From DSXH01 sp020724325 (GTDB lineage: Bacteria > Bacteroidota > Ignavibacteria > Ignavibacteriales > Melioribacteraceae), in NCBI GenBank assembly GCA_040756515.1, contig JBFLYW010000011.1, forward strand, positions 1 through 64,000: a DNA stretch of 64,000 bases, written 5' to 3'. Shown one piece after another: positions 1-8,730 of this stretch. The position numbers and the translations under genes are program-made. Every line of letters begins with the position of its first letter. The stretch's first letter is position 1. The notes below the pieces were generated by a model. It was not told the DNA's origin. It saw only the letters and a list, made by a program, of their open reading frames with translations, and searched no databases.

Positions 1-1
1 A

Positions 2-129
2 TTGTGTAAATCCTTTCTTTTGGTTAACAATTTTTGACCTCAATTAGGTCAATTTCCAGAAGCTAAGCTACGTTCGGCTACGCCTCACTCCGCTTAGCTT
101 CTACCTCCTTATTAACCATTTACACAAAA
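2..129. repeat. nested palindromic element upstream of the minisatellite
   Basis: A gene-free stretch with nested inverted repeats. The outer arms are TTGTGTAAA (2-10) and TTTACACAA (121-129). Next come GGTTAA (22-27) with TTAACC (112-117), a small hairpin GACCT/AGGTC at 36-50, and a perfect 11-bp stem AGAAGCTAAGC (58-68) with GCTTAGCTTCT (92-102). This layout suggests a small non-coding palindromic element of the MITE or REP kind. No ORF or known RNA was recognised in it. The pairing is seen directly; mobility is inference. Confidence 0.55.
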
Positions 130-149
130 TTATTTACACTCCCTAATTT

Positions 150-268
150 CACTCTGAACTCTTCATTCAGAACTCTTCGCTCTGAACTCATCACTCATCA
201 CTCTGCTCTCTGAACTCTTCACTCTGAACTCTTCACTCTGAACTCTTCATTCTTAACTCTTCACTCAT
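150..268. repeat. 14-bp minisatellite running into the murI stop codon
   Basis: About eight imperfect copies of a 14-bp unit close to CTCTGAACTCTTCA lie in tandem. The last copies overlap the final codons and stop of the minus-strand glutamate racemase gene (stop at 261-263). The copies differ by single bases and by partial units such as TCATCACTCATCACT, so this is a decaying minisatellite. There are no unique spacers, which argues against CRISPR. Confidence 0.7.
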
Positions 269-1088
269 TTACCAGCTCATCCAATTCAACTTTGTGCAAA
301 TGAGTTATTTTCTTACCAAGAAATCTTTCTGCCATATCCCGGAATTTTGAAGGAATATCGCTTACATAAAATTCTTTTTTACCGATCTGATTTGAATTAT
401 TTCTTAACCCGCGTCCATTTAAATATTCTTCTACCAATCTGGCAGCGGGAGTTCCTGAATCAACGAGTTTAACACTTTTACCAATTTCTTTTTGAATAAC
501 ATCTTTCAGTATCGGATAATGCGTACAACCCAAAACCAGACTATCAATTTTTTTTGTTTTTAGTTCTGCAAGATATTCTTTAGCTATCATCCGGGTTGCT
601 GCATGGTCAATCCATCCTTCTTCTGCAATCGGAACAAACAATGGACAAGCTTTTTCGTAAACTTTTATCTTTGGATTCAGTTTTTTGATTTCTTGAGAAT
701 ATGCTTTGTTATTAATTGTAGCATTGGTTCCAATAATTCCAATTTTACCATTTTTAGATTCTCTAAGAGCCAGTTTTGAACCGGGTTCAATCATTCCTAT
801 AACCGGAATAGTTAAAAATCGTTTTAGATCTTTTAATGCAACAGAAGAAGCCGTATTGCATGCAACAACAAGAAGTTTAATATTTTTTCTTAGCAGAAAA
901 TTTGCCGCCTGAAGCGAGTATTCAACTACAGTATCGTTTGATTTAGAACCGTAAGGTACGCGTGCTGTATCTCCAAAATATACTATGTTCTCATTTGGAA
1001 GTAATTGAGATACAGCTTTAACAACTGTTAATCCGCCAATACCAGAATCGAAAAATCCGATAGGACTTGTTCTATCCATAAAATTCAA
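261..1088 (-). CDS. murI: glutamate racemase
   Basis: Interconverts L- and D-glutamate in the cytoplasm to supply D-Glu for peptidoglycan. The 275-residue length is normal for the family. The N-terminal FFDSGIGG motif carries the conserved Asp (about D14), and the two catalytic cysteines are in VACNTA (C77) and LGCTHYP (C188, followed by H190). The start is a TTG: it has AGGTGA at a good distance, whereas the ATG three codons later is too far from that site. The Shine-Dalgarno sequence overlaps the glnD stop codon, so translation is probably coupled to glnD. Confidence 0.95.
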   Translation of the reverse strand: MNFMDRTSPIGFFDSGIGGLTVVKAVSQLLPNENIVYFGDTARVPYGSKSNDTVVEYSLQAANFLLRKNIKLLVVACNTASSVALKDLKRFLTIPVIGMIEPGSKLALRESKNGKIGIIGTNATINNKAYSQEIKKLNPKIKVYEKACPLFVPIAEEGWIDHAATRMIAKEYLAELKTKKIDSLVLGCTHYPILKDVIQKEIGKSVKLVDSGTPAARLVEEYLNGRGLRNNSNQIGKKEFYVSDIPSKFRDMAERFLGKKITHLHKVELDELVNE

Positions 1089-1096
1089 TTTATCAC

Positions 1097-3676
1097 CTAT
1101 AACATTTCGTTTATTGTTTCTGTTAATTCCAGCGTAATTAATTGATAATCATTATGAGAAATTTTCTTTTTATTTCTGTCGAGAGTATAGAATGAATCTA
1201 CTATGCCGTCTTCCTTAGTATTAATTTTAGCGAAGTAAATTGACAGCCCAAGCTCATTCATTTTTTTTGTAATCTGATATAACAGACCGAGTCGATCCGG
1301 AGAATAAACATCGATAATTGTGTATTTATCGTGTTTCTCAAAAGCAATTTTTATTTTCCCCTTTCTCTTAAACAGTTTGTTTTCAATTCTCCACCACTTA
1401 GATTTTATTTTGCTGAATTCTTTTGTTATCTGCAGTTGATTATCGATAGTAAGAAAAAGATCCTCTTTAATTTTTTCGTAGCGGGATTCTATAATGGGCG
1501 AGCCGGTTCTAAAATCAGAAACATTAAAACTATCTATCACTATGCCGTCCTTACGCGTAAAAATTTTGGCGTCATGAATATTAAGATCATTTATAGCAAG
1601 AGTTCCGCACAATCTTGAAAGCAAAGCATCAGAATCGCGGGTTATAATAGTAATAGTAGTAAATCCCCCTTCTTCTTTAAAGAAAACCGAAATGGGCGAG
1701 CCCTTTTCAATTTCTTCTATATGATTGTTAATCTCTTCGTATGAAAACTGCTGAAGGTAACCAAGATCGTCAATTGATTCTATATGACTTCTAAACGCTT
1801 TATCTTCGGATAACTCAGATTCCCCAATAATTTCCTGTATTGTTGAAGACAACAAGTCATGCCCGCTTATTCTTTCATCTATCATCGTTTTGGTTTTACG
1901 GTACAATTCATTTAGCAGATCGCTTTTCCATTGAGTCCAAACCACCTGGGAAACCGCTGTAAGATCCGCATAAGTAAGAAGATACAATAAATCGAGCCAA
2001 TCGGAATTAGGAAATTGAATTGCAAAATTATTAAGAGTGGCTGGATCGTTAAGGTTTCGTCTGAAAGCAACCTGTTCCATTACAAGATGCATTCTAACAA
2101 GGAACTGAACGGTTTGAATTTCTTTGTGATCGTAACCAAGCCGTTCCATAACAGAGTTAGCAATTTCAGCACCTATAATTTCATGCCCCGCGATACTAAT
2201 CGGCTTTGCAATATCGTGGAATAAAACGGCAAGGTACAAAATGTCCCTCCTTTCCAGACTCCGGAACATTTTACCAAGCTGGTTATTTTCCAAAGAAAGA
2301 TATTCTAAATTTTTAAGAGCAATTAATGTGTGTTCATCTGCAGTGTAACAATGATATACGCCCGGTTGAAAAAATCCGATCAGTTCTTTGAACTCTGGCA
2401 TAAATGCACCAAGCACACCAAGTTCATTCATTACCTCCAGAGTTTTACCAACGTTTTTAGAAAGATTTAGAATTTCTCTGAAGAATACAGAAGATTGATG
2501 TTCCTGGCTTTGAGTTTCTTCGTGATCGATAACCGCTTCAATTATATTAGAACGGACGTTTTCATCAAATCTTGCGTCGTTGGTACATCTGTAATAAAAC
2601 GCACGAAAGATTGAAGATAAGTTTAGTTTGTTTTTGGATGTTAGAGAAATTAAACCGTTTTTAATTGAAAAGTCGTCATCAAGTTCAATTGCTAAATAGT
2701 CGGGTACCGGTTCGGAAATCTCTTCTTCAAATCTTATCATCATAGTTCTGGAAAATCTTTTAATGATGTTGGACGATTCGAAATATTTGTGCATATATTT
2801 ATGCCATCCATCTCCAGTATAACCGACCAACGCTGCAATTCTTTCCTGATATACAAATTCCAGCCGGTCATTCTTATGTCCAGAAATTAAATGAAGATAA
2901 TTTCTTGTACCGAGAATAAATTTATAACTTTCTTGAAGTCTGGCTACGGCACGCGGAACAATTATTTTATTTACTTTTAGTTCGTTAAGGAATAATTCTG
3001 TTTGAGTAATTTCTTTTTGGCTTGTTAAAAATATATTGTTCTTAATCGAATAGATCCATTCAATAACCTGAAGGTCCCTAAGTGCGCCGGCAGTAAATTT
3101 AACATTGGGTTCAAGAACTTTTGCAGAATCTCCAAATTTTTGATAACGTAAATTAACGTCAAGGAAAAACTCGTGAATCAATTCTTTCTTGTGTTTTTCA
3201 TTTAACGGTTTAAATACGCGTTTATTCCATTCGTTATAGATTTTGGTGCTTCCGTGAATAAATCTGGTCTCAATAAATTGTGTGAACGCATGCAGATCTG
3301 AATGGAGAAATTTTTCTATATCGGAATATTCCCTAATTGTATTAGAGACTTCAATGCCGGCATCCCATAATTTTGTAACGCAGTCTTTAATTATATCTTC
3401 ATTACCTTCAACTGAATCAAAAATGAACATGATATCAATATCGGAATAGGGAGATAATTCCCTTCTGCTGAAACTGCCAACAGATGCAACTGCGCACGTT
3501 AGTTTAATTCCTTTAAGAACCTTTACAATGTATTCTTCAACAAGAACCGAATACTTAATACAAAACTGAAATGGATCCTTTAATAGATCGGGATCGTTAA
3601 ACACCCTATCTCTATCAACAAGATATTTTTCTTTCATCTTTTTAGGATCCATAACAGGCTTTAAACAACGGCACAC
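1097..3676 (-). CDS. glnD: [protein-PII] uridylyltransferase / uridylyl-removing enzyme
   Basis: A bifunctional nitrogen sensor that adds UMP to PII signalling proteins and removes it in response to glutamine. Domain order fits GlnD. A nucleotidyltransferase core carries GSFSRRELSPYSDID (about 67-81), followed by the GlnD linker region. An HD phosphohydrolase domain shows HTLIAL and LFHDIAKP, and two ACT domains occupy the last 170 or so residues. The longest reading starts with GTG at 3676, but ATG at 3652 (MDPKKMKEKY) is equally plausible and neither has a clear ribosome-binding site. It sits directly upstream of murI on the same strand. Confidence 0.9.
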   Translation of the reverse strand: MCRCLKPVMDPKKMKEKYLVDRDRVFNDPDLLKDPFQFCIKYSVLVEEYIVKVLKGIKLTCAVASVGSFSRRELSPYSDIDIMFIFDSVEGNEDIIKDCVTKLWDAGIEVSNTIREYSDIEKFLHSDLHAFTQFIETRFIHGSTKIYNEWNKRVFKPLNEKHKKELIHEFFLDVNLRYQKFGDSAKVLEPNVKFTAGALRDLQVIEWIYSIKNNIFLTSQKEITQTELFLNELKVNKIIVPRAVARLQESYKFILGTRNYLHLISGHKNDRLEFVYQERIAALVGYTGDGWHKYMHKYFESSNIIKRFSRTMMIRFEEEISEPVPDYLAIELDDDFSIKNGLISLTSKNKLNLSSIFRAFYYRCTNDARFDENVRSNIIEAVIDHEETQSQEHQSSVFFREILNLSKNVGKTLEVMNELGVLGAFMPEFKELIGFFQPGVYHCYTADEHTLIALKNLEYLSLENNQLGKMFRSLERRDILYLAVLFHDIAKPISIAGHEIIGAEIANSVMERLGYDHKEIQTVQFLVRMHLVMEQVAFRRNLNDPATLNNFAIQFPNSDWLDLLYLLTYADLTAVSQVVWTQWKSDLLNELYRKTKTMIDERISGHDLLSSTIQEIIGESELSEDKAFRSHIESIDDLGYLQQFSYEEINNHIEEIEKGSPISVFFKEEGGFTTITIITRDSDALLSRLCGTLAINDLNIHDAKIFTRKDGIVIDSFNVSDFRTGSPIIESRYEKIKEDLFLTIDNQLQITKEFSKIKSKWWRIENKLFKRKGKIKIAFEKHDKYTIIDVYSPDRLGLLYQITKKMNELGLSIYFAKINTKEDGIVDSFYTLDRNKKKISHNDYQLITLELTETINEML

Positions 3677-3787
3677 AAATAAAATTGATACCGCGGATTA
3701 AACAAATTACCTTTGTTCGGTTTTTATCAGTTCGATCATTTAAATCTGTGTGCTGTTTTTTTTATTTATTAAATCAAAAAAATAAAA

Positions 3788-5176
3788 TTACAGTTTAGCA
3801 AATCTTGCCTGGAAGAAGCGCAGATATTTTGGTTCGTAGATTAGCTTCATTCCTTTTATCTTCTTTCTATCCTCATAAACCTGGGCTATTGATTCAACCA
3901 TAACATCAATGTGCGCTTGCGTATAAACTCGTCTTGGAAAAGTTAAACGAACCAGTTCAAGTTTAGGATAACGATGTTTACCTGTTTCCGGATCTCTACC
4001 GGCAGAGACAATACCTCTTTCCATTCCGCGCACACCGCTGTCAATATAAATTTCTGCGGCGAGCGTCTGAGCCGGGAATAAATCTTGCTTCAAGTGCGGG
4101 AGAAATCTTTTTGCATCAAGAAATATTGCGTGTCCGCCAAAAGGATAAACCATTGGAATTCCAAATTTCTCAAGTTGATTTCCGCAATACTCAATTTGTC
4201 CAATTCTTGCTTTAATATTATCGAACAGAACCATCTCTTCAATACCACGAGCCATTGCCTCCATATCGCGCCCGGCTAAACCGCCGTATGTATGAAGCCC
4301 TTCATAAATTACAACCATGTTACGTGTTTCTTCGTAAACTTTTTTATTACGTGTAGCAAGAAATCCGCCTATGTTAACCATCAAATCTTTTTTTGCACTA
4401 ACCCAGAGTCCATCAAAATAGGAACACATTTCTTTCAATATCTGGGCTATAGTTTTATCTTCAAATCCTTTCTCACGTACTTTAATATAATAAGCATTTT
4501 CAGTTGCACGCGTCGCATCGAACCAGAGCTTAACGCCATATTTATCCGTTAGTTTTTTAACCGCCTGTAAGTTTTCCATTGAGAAGGGCTGCCCACCAGC
4601 CATATTAACCGGACCAGCCATGCTTACATAAGGAATTTTCTTAGCACCAACTTTTTTAATAAGGTCTTCAAGCTTTTGTAGATCGATGTTTCCTTTAAAT
4701 AGATGGCAATTTTGAGAATCGTGTGCCTCATCAATAATCACATCAACAAAAGTTCCGCCGGCAAGTTCCTGATGAAGCCGTGTTGTTGTAAAATACATAT
4801 TACCAGGAATAAAATCCCCGGGTTTAATCATTGCTTTGGAAACTAAATGTTCTGCACCGCGTCCCTGATGTGTAGGAACAAGGTAAGGCATTCCGTAATA
4901 TTTTTTAATATTATCCCACAAGTAATAGAAATTTCTGCTTCCTGCATATGCTTCGTCGCCAAGCATCATGCCAGCCCATTGGTAATCGCTCATTGCATTT
5001 GTTCCGCTATCGGTTAACAGATCGATGTAAACATCTTCCGATTTTAATAAGAATGTATTATAACCGGCTTCTTTAGCAGCTTTTTCACGATATTCTCTTG
5101 TTGTCATTTTAATCGGCTCAACCATTTTTATTTTGAATGGTTCTGCCCAGCTTCGTTTAATTATTTTCTTTGCCAT
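3788..5176 (-). CDS. tpl: tyrosine phenol-lyase (PLP beta-eliminating lyase)
   Basis: Splits L-tyrosine into phenol, pyruvate and ammonia with pyridoxal phosphate. The 462 residues align along their whole length with the TPL/tryptophanase family (LLTDSGTNAMSD, PTHQGRGAEH, NMYFTTTR). The PLP lysine is K263 in SAKKD. The residues that select tyrosine over tryptophan are of the TPL type: R387 in GMERG corresponds to Arg381 of Citrobacter TPL, where tryptophanases carry Ile or Val. T130 and F454 match Thr124 and Phe448 at the same +6 offset. Tryptophanase is therefore less likely. No linked transporter or regulator is visible. Confidence 0.85.
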   Translation of the reverse strand: MAKKIIKRSWAEPFKIKMVEPIKMTTREYREKAAKEAGYNTFLLKSEDVYIDLLTDSGTNAMSDYQWAGMMLGDEAYAGSRNFYYLWDNIKKYYGMPYLVPTHQGRGAEHLVSKAMIKPGDFIPGNMYFTTTRLHQELAGGTFVDVIIDEAHDSQNCHLFKGNIDLQKLEDLIKKVGAKKIPYVSMAGPVNMAGGQPFSMENLQAVKKLTDKYGVKLWFDATRATENAYYIKVREKGFEDKTIAQILKEMCSYFDGLWVSAKKDLMVNIGGFLATRNKKVYEETRNMVVIYEGLHTYGGLAGRDMEAMARGIEEMVLFDNIKARIGQIEYCGNQLEKFGIPMVYPFGGHAIFLDAKRFLPHLKQDLFPAQTLAAEIYIDSGVRGMERGIVSAGRDPETGKHRYPKLELVRLTFPRRVYTQAHIDVMVESIAQVYEDRKKIKGMKLIYEPKYLRFFQARFAKL

Positions 5177-5248
5177 TTTAACTCCGGAATTAATGTTTTA
5201 TGTATAATAACGCACAATTAATTGAATGAAGAAAGGAGTTAGGGCTGG

Positions 5249-5623
5249 TTAAACAAATTTCTTTTTCAATTTTTTCCTTCTTTGTTCTGCAGTTATTTCG
5301 GAAGAAATTCCGCCGCGCGTATTAAACCTTGCGGTTACTTTCATATAACGTGGTTTGCAGATTTTAACAAGGTCGTTTAATATTCTGTTTGTTACTGCTT
5401 CGAAGTATATACCATCATTACGGAAAGATTGAAGATAAAATTTGTAGCTTTTCAGCTCCACGCAGATTTTATCAGGAATATATTCAAGAATAATTGATGC
5501 AAAATCGGGCTGACCTGTTACAGGACAAAGTGATGTAAACTCCGGGGCAGTGTGAATGATTGAGTAATCTCTTTCCGGATTAGGATTTGGAAAGGTTGCT
5601 AATATTTTAGTTTTGTCTGCCAT
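5249..5623 (-). CDS. queF: NADPH-dependent 7-cyano-7-deazaguanine (preQ0) reductase
   Basis: Reduces preQ0 to preQ1 in queuosine biosynthesis. At 124 residues it is the short, single-domain type I enzyme. The active-site Cys is C33 in FTSLCPVTGQPDF with the catalytic Asp at about D40, and the QueF motif reads VELKSYKFY at about 55-63. queC of the same pathway lies 4.7 kb away on the same strand, with a repeat, a decayed queF fragment and an R-M operon between them. No preQ1 riboswitch was recognised upstream. Confidence 0.93.
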   Translation of the reverse strand: MADKTKILATFPNPNPERDYSIIHTAPEFTSLCPVTGQPDFASIILEYIPDKICVELKSYKFYLQSFRNDGIYFEAVTNRILNDLVKICKPRYMKVTARFNTRGGISSEITAEQRRKKLKKKFV

Positions 5624-5843
5624 AAAAAGTTCAATTTAATTAGAGAAAGACAAGTTTATGAATCAACCTTTTTACTGATTTCAAATTCATAGCAAATAAA
5701 CACATTTTTGGAATGCAAAATAAGTTAAATAACTAATATTGTTTTTCATTTTGTTTTACAATTTATCGCCCTGGTTCCATCTGATCTTTATTTCTTCAAA
5801 ATTTCTTAAAGCCTACACGCTAACATAGGAATTTACTATAAAT

Positions 5844-6929
5844 TTAGTTACGTGCATAAATACCCGGGTTATTTTTTTTAGAGGAATTTTTCCTTCTCTT
5901 AGTCAATTTTAACTTCATTGCCATTCCAATAACAGCCTGTGTGCTTCGTCCTAAAACAGAAGATATTTCTTCCGGCGGAATATGTCCGTAGTGGGTTTTC
6001 ATGTATTCTTTTTCTTTCTCGCTCCAGGGAAGTGGTCTGCCGGCACTAATACCAAGTGGTCCGGCACTGTTTATAATTGAATTCATACTTCTGTTCAGAT
6101 ATTTAGCAATTTCCCTTGTCGGTATTTTTTTATAATTCTGTCGTATAAATTCTTTTTCTTCTTCCGTCCACAGCCGTCCACGCTCGCGTAGTTTCAATCC
6201 CAGCCTATTAACCTGATGCGAAACTGCACTGTGTGTAACGCCAAGATGATCGGCAATTTTTTTATAACTTTTTTTGTCGTAATATTTTTTTAGATAATTG
6301 TTTTCTTTAGTTGTCCACTCGTGGTCGTGCACGGGTCTGTTTATACCAAGGTATTGGGCTTGAATAAGAACTGCATAACGGCTTCTGTTTACAAGCCGGC
6401 AAATTTCGTTAATGGAAACTTTTTTATCAGGGTATAACTTTCTAAGAATTTCTTTTTCGTCTTCCGACCAGAGCCTGGCTCTTTCGCCACGAAGGTTAAG
6501 AAGTTTGGCTCTTCCCATAACAGAGGGGATGGATCTTTTGAGAGTTTTTGCAACAGATTTCTTTTTACGGTCATGGTAATGCCGGCGCATGTAATTATCT
6601 TCCCATTTTTGCCATGCTCGTACTTTTTCATATCGTATGCCAAGTTTGGCTGCTTTAGCCATAACTGAGTTATAATTTTTCCCTAACTTTTCGGTAACGT
6701 ATCTTGCACCTCTTTTTTTATAATGTTTCTTGAGAAAATTGATTTCATCTTCGGTCCAAATAGGCGGTCTGTTAAGTCCTAATTTTGAAGCTTTAGCTTG
6801 TATGGCGTTTCTACTCCGGCTAATAAGCTCTGCAACAAACTTAGCACCTTTTGTTTGGTAGTGTTCTTTAAGAACCTTTAGTTCTTCATCTGACCACTGG
6901 TTAACGAACATGTCGTAAAGAGGCACCAT
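5844..6929 (-). CDS. seven-repeat SANT/Myb-like helix-turn-helix protein
   Basis: A predicted DNA-binding protein made almost entirely of seven tandem domains of about 48 residues. Each opens with a Trp (W12, W58, W106, W154, W205, W254, W302), follows with E/D-rich residues and a Y, and ends in a recognition-helix-like stretch (R-S-x-x-A-V or variants, then LGL or LGI). A Lys-rich tail follows. The pattern matches SANT/Myb-like HTH repeats. No enzymatic domain is present. The start at 6929 has AGGA just upstream; M7 is an alternative. The target DNA and function are unknown. Confidence 0.75.
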   Translation of the reverse strand: MVPLYDMFVNQWSDEELKVLKEHYQTKGAKFVAELISRSRNAIQAKASKLGLNRPPIWTEDEINFLKKHYKKRGARYVTEKLGKNYNSVMAKAAKLGIRYEKVRAWQKWEDNYMRRHYHDRKKKSVAKTLKRSIPSVMGRAKLLNLRGERARLWSEDEKEILRKLYPDKKVSINEICRLVNRSRYAVLIQAQYLGINRPVHDHEWTTKENNYLKKYYDKKSYKKIADHLGVTHSAVSHQVNRLGLKLRERGRLWTEEEKEFIRQNYKKIPTREIAKYLNRSMNSIINSAGPLGISAGRPLPWSEKEKEYMKTHYGHIPPEEISSVLGRSTQAVIGMAMKLKLTKRRKNSSKKNNPGIYARN

Positions 6930-7020
6930 AAATTCCTGTAGGATTTATTTCTTAGTCATAAATGTAATTACTGAATAATATCGCTTGCATTTCGATTCCG
7001 TCCGTCAGTTTACGGATCAA

Positions 7021-7325
7021 AAGATTCGAACCTAAACCTTGAAGGTAAGGAGTTGTTATTTATTTCCTCATTACCATCAAGGTTGTTGATTCTTCAGTAA
7101 TACCGACTGTGTCGGTATTACTTCAGAATGACAGAGTATAGAGAGTATTGTCATTCTGAGCCGAACGAAGTGAGGCGAAGAATCTGTTCGTAGTTCCTCA
7201 TCCCGCTTTGCGGGATTCGGAATAACATTTCTCTTTCGTTTCGCTCATTCGAAATAACATTTCTCAGTCTCCCGACAAGTCGGGATCCTTCGAAATAACA
7301 CTCCTGAATTTTTTAGAAGTCTAAT
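7021..7325 (+). repeat. dispersed modular hairpin repeat, copy A
   Basis: First of at least six related intergenic copies. Modules in order: ACCTTGAAGGT and its inverse around a short spacer; the hairpin ATACCGACTGTGTCGGTAT; TTCAGAATGACA; TCATTCTGAGCCGAACGAAG; a short hairpin ATCCCGCTTTGCGGGAT; and CCCGACAAGTCGGGA, separated by TTCGAAATAACA units. It fills most of the gap between the SANT-repeat gene and the R-M operon. It has no coding potential. Function unknown. Confidence 0.85.
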
Positions 7326-7478
7326 AAATATTAATACTCTGTTTTTTATTTCAAATTTCGCTTTCATTAAGGTAGTATATTAACTGTTATTCAACTTTGC
7401 ATCTAAGGTTTCTTTTTATTCAAAATCAATTGCATAGTTTATATTACAACCGAATTCGGTTAACTGTTTTTGGAACAC

Positions 7479-7575
7479 TACTAAATAAACTCCAGCGCCG
7501 AGTGAATGATTATGTAATCTCTTTCTGGATTAGGATTAGAAAATGTTACCGGAGTTGTGCTTTATCGTTCATAAG
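7479..7575 (-). pseudogene. decayed 5' fragment of a second queF
   Basis: On the minus strand this stretch translates in one frame as FSNPNPERDYIIIHSALEFI and then two stops. The intact queF at 5249-5623 reads FPNPNPERDYSIIHTAPEF at its residues 11-29. The DNA is also alike across roughly 70 bases, including the degenerate region near the start codon. The rest of the gene, with the catalytic Cys, is gone. It lies between repeat copy A and the 3' end of the R-M operon, so it is a relic of a duplicated or displaced queF. The alignment was made by eye. Confidence 0.75.
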
Positions 7576-7674
7576 TTAACTTTCATTTTTTCATTACCGG
7601 AATTGAATTTCAGCTATTGGATTTTATTAATTATTCAGTTTTATAAAAATTAGAAAATGGTTGTAAGAAAAAAA

Positions 7675-8448
7675 TTATTTAAATCTTGAGAAATAATCAT
7701 CAATTTCATCCCGCATTTCTATTCCTACTACTTCAAAACAGTTTAGTAAATCTTCATAAGCTCCTTTTCCGCCAAGAAAATCCCAAAATTCTTCAGCAAC
7801 TTTTAGCTCATATTCGAGATCAAGCATTCCTTTTAGCGTCCATCTTTCATACGGTTGAGGTTCATAAGGATTATAAGGGATTGCCACCAATGAATTTATT
7901 TTAGCTTTTGGATTATGGGTTAGTACAATTCCAATCCATTCTAAAAGTGTTCGTTTGAAATCTTTGAAGTCACTGATATTTGGCTTGGCAGTTTTAAGAT
8001 CAAAAAAGAAAATCTCACCTTTATTATTTTCTAAAAATAAATCAGCTTTAACAGTTTTGAGCTTATTAATTACTCCTTTTCCGGCTGATTTACGTAGTAA
8101 TTCTATTTCTTTTTTTTTATTTGGGTTTTCGCCAACAGTTAGCCCATTCATTATATTTTGAATACTCTGCTGACAACCTTCACTAATTTTATTTCCCATA
8201 ACATATTGTGAAATCGCTTTTTTGAATCGATTCTTTCCTAAAGCTACTGCAACAGGTTCAAAAATTGAAGTCCCAAAAGTAGTATTAAGTGAATGAATAA
8301 AAGAATATAATGCCATTCTGTCTTTTCCAAGTAGTCGAAAATGGAAAGGCATATTATTAGACTCGGGCTTATAATTTCGAAATTTTGTACGAAGACAGGT
8401 CTTAATTACCTGTTGAATATGTTTTTTTTGAGGTTCCGTTAATGCCAT
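7675..8448 (-). CDS. TdeIII-like type II restriction endonuclease
   Basis: Predicted to cut unmodified DNA at a short site. The 257 residues resemble the TdeIII/MjaII family, with a C-terminal run including NPYEPQPYERW, EEFWDFLGGKGAYEDLL and a DDYFSRF end. A PD-(D/E)XK-type centre is visible as KADLF (D136) followed by FFFDLKTAKPN (D150, K152). It is the last gene of a three-gene operon, 10 bp after an 86-residue protein and downstream of a DNA methyltransferase. Known family members recognise GGNCC; the specificity here is not established. Confidence 0.78.
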   Translation of the reverse strand: MALTEPQKKHIQQVIKTCLRTKFRNYKPESNNMPFHFRLLGKDRMALYSFIHSLNTTFGTSIFEPVAVALGKNRFKKAISQYVMGNKISEGCQQSIQNIMNGLTVGENPNKKKEIELLRKSAGKGVINKLKTVKADLFLENNKGEIFFFDLKTAKPNISDFKDFKRTLLEWIGIVLTHNPKAKINSLVAIPYNPYEPQPYERWTLKGMLDLEYELKVAEEFWDFLGGKGAYEDLLNCFEVVGIEMRDEIDDYFSRFK

Positions 8449-8458
8449 TTATTATATC

Positions 8459-8719
8459 CTAAGAATAAATAATCCCTTTACCACTACAATGAGGGCAAGG
8501 TATTTCTTTAATCACTTTTATATTGCTAAATTGTGCTAACCAGACACCTTCTTCCCAATGCCATTCAGTTATTTTCTTAAATTTGTTTGCTCTTATTTTT
8601 CTGAGTTTAGCAAATCTGTTAAGTGCTTCACTTCTACTTTTTGCTCTAATGTATTCAGCTCCCCAATCACTTGTTTCGAAATATCTTAGCTTATAACTAA
8701 TAGCAAATAATTTTTCCAT
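8459..8719 (-). CDS. small CPxC protein inside the R-M operon
   Basis: An 86-residue protein of unknown function placed between the methyltransferase (11 bp upstream) and the endonuclease (10 bp downstream), so probably co-transcribed. It is basic and Trp-containing, and ends with IPCPHCSGKG (C75, C78), a single zinc-knuckle-like pair. It does not look like a classic helix-turn-helix C-protein. A role in control or assembly of the R-M system is inference from position only. Confidence 0.65.
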   Translation of the reverse strand: MEKLFAISYKLRYFETSDWGAEYIRAKSRSEALNRFAKLRKIRANKFKKITEWHWEEGVWLAQFSNIKVIKEIPCPHCSGKGIIYS

Positions 8720-8730
8720 GGCTAAAGTCT

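Noticed and set aside
150..268. CRISPR array
   Set aside because: The repeat units are contiguous with no unique spacers, and no cas genes are in the window.
3788..5176. Tryptophanase assignment
   Set aside because: The position equal to Arg381 of TPL is Arg (R387); tryptophanases have Ile or Val there.
5624..5843. preQ1 riboswitch upstream of queF
   Set aside because: No preQ1 aptamer-like stem with the A-rich tail could be recognised in the 220-bp gap. Only AT-rich sequence was seen.
7397..7579. 60-residue plus-strand ORF
   Set aside because: It is antisense to the queF relic and has no ribosome site or recognisable content.
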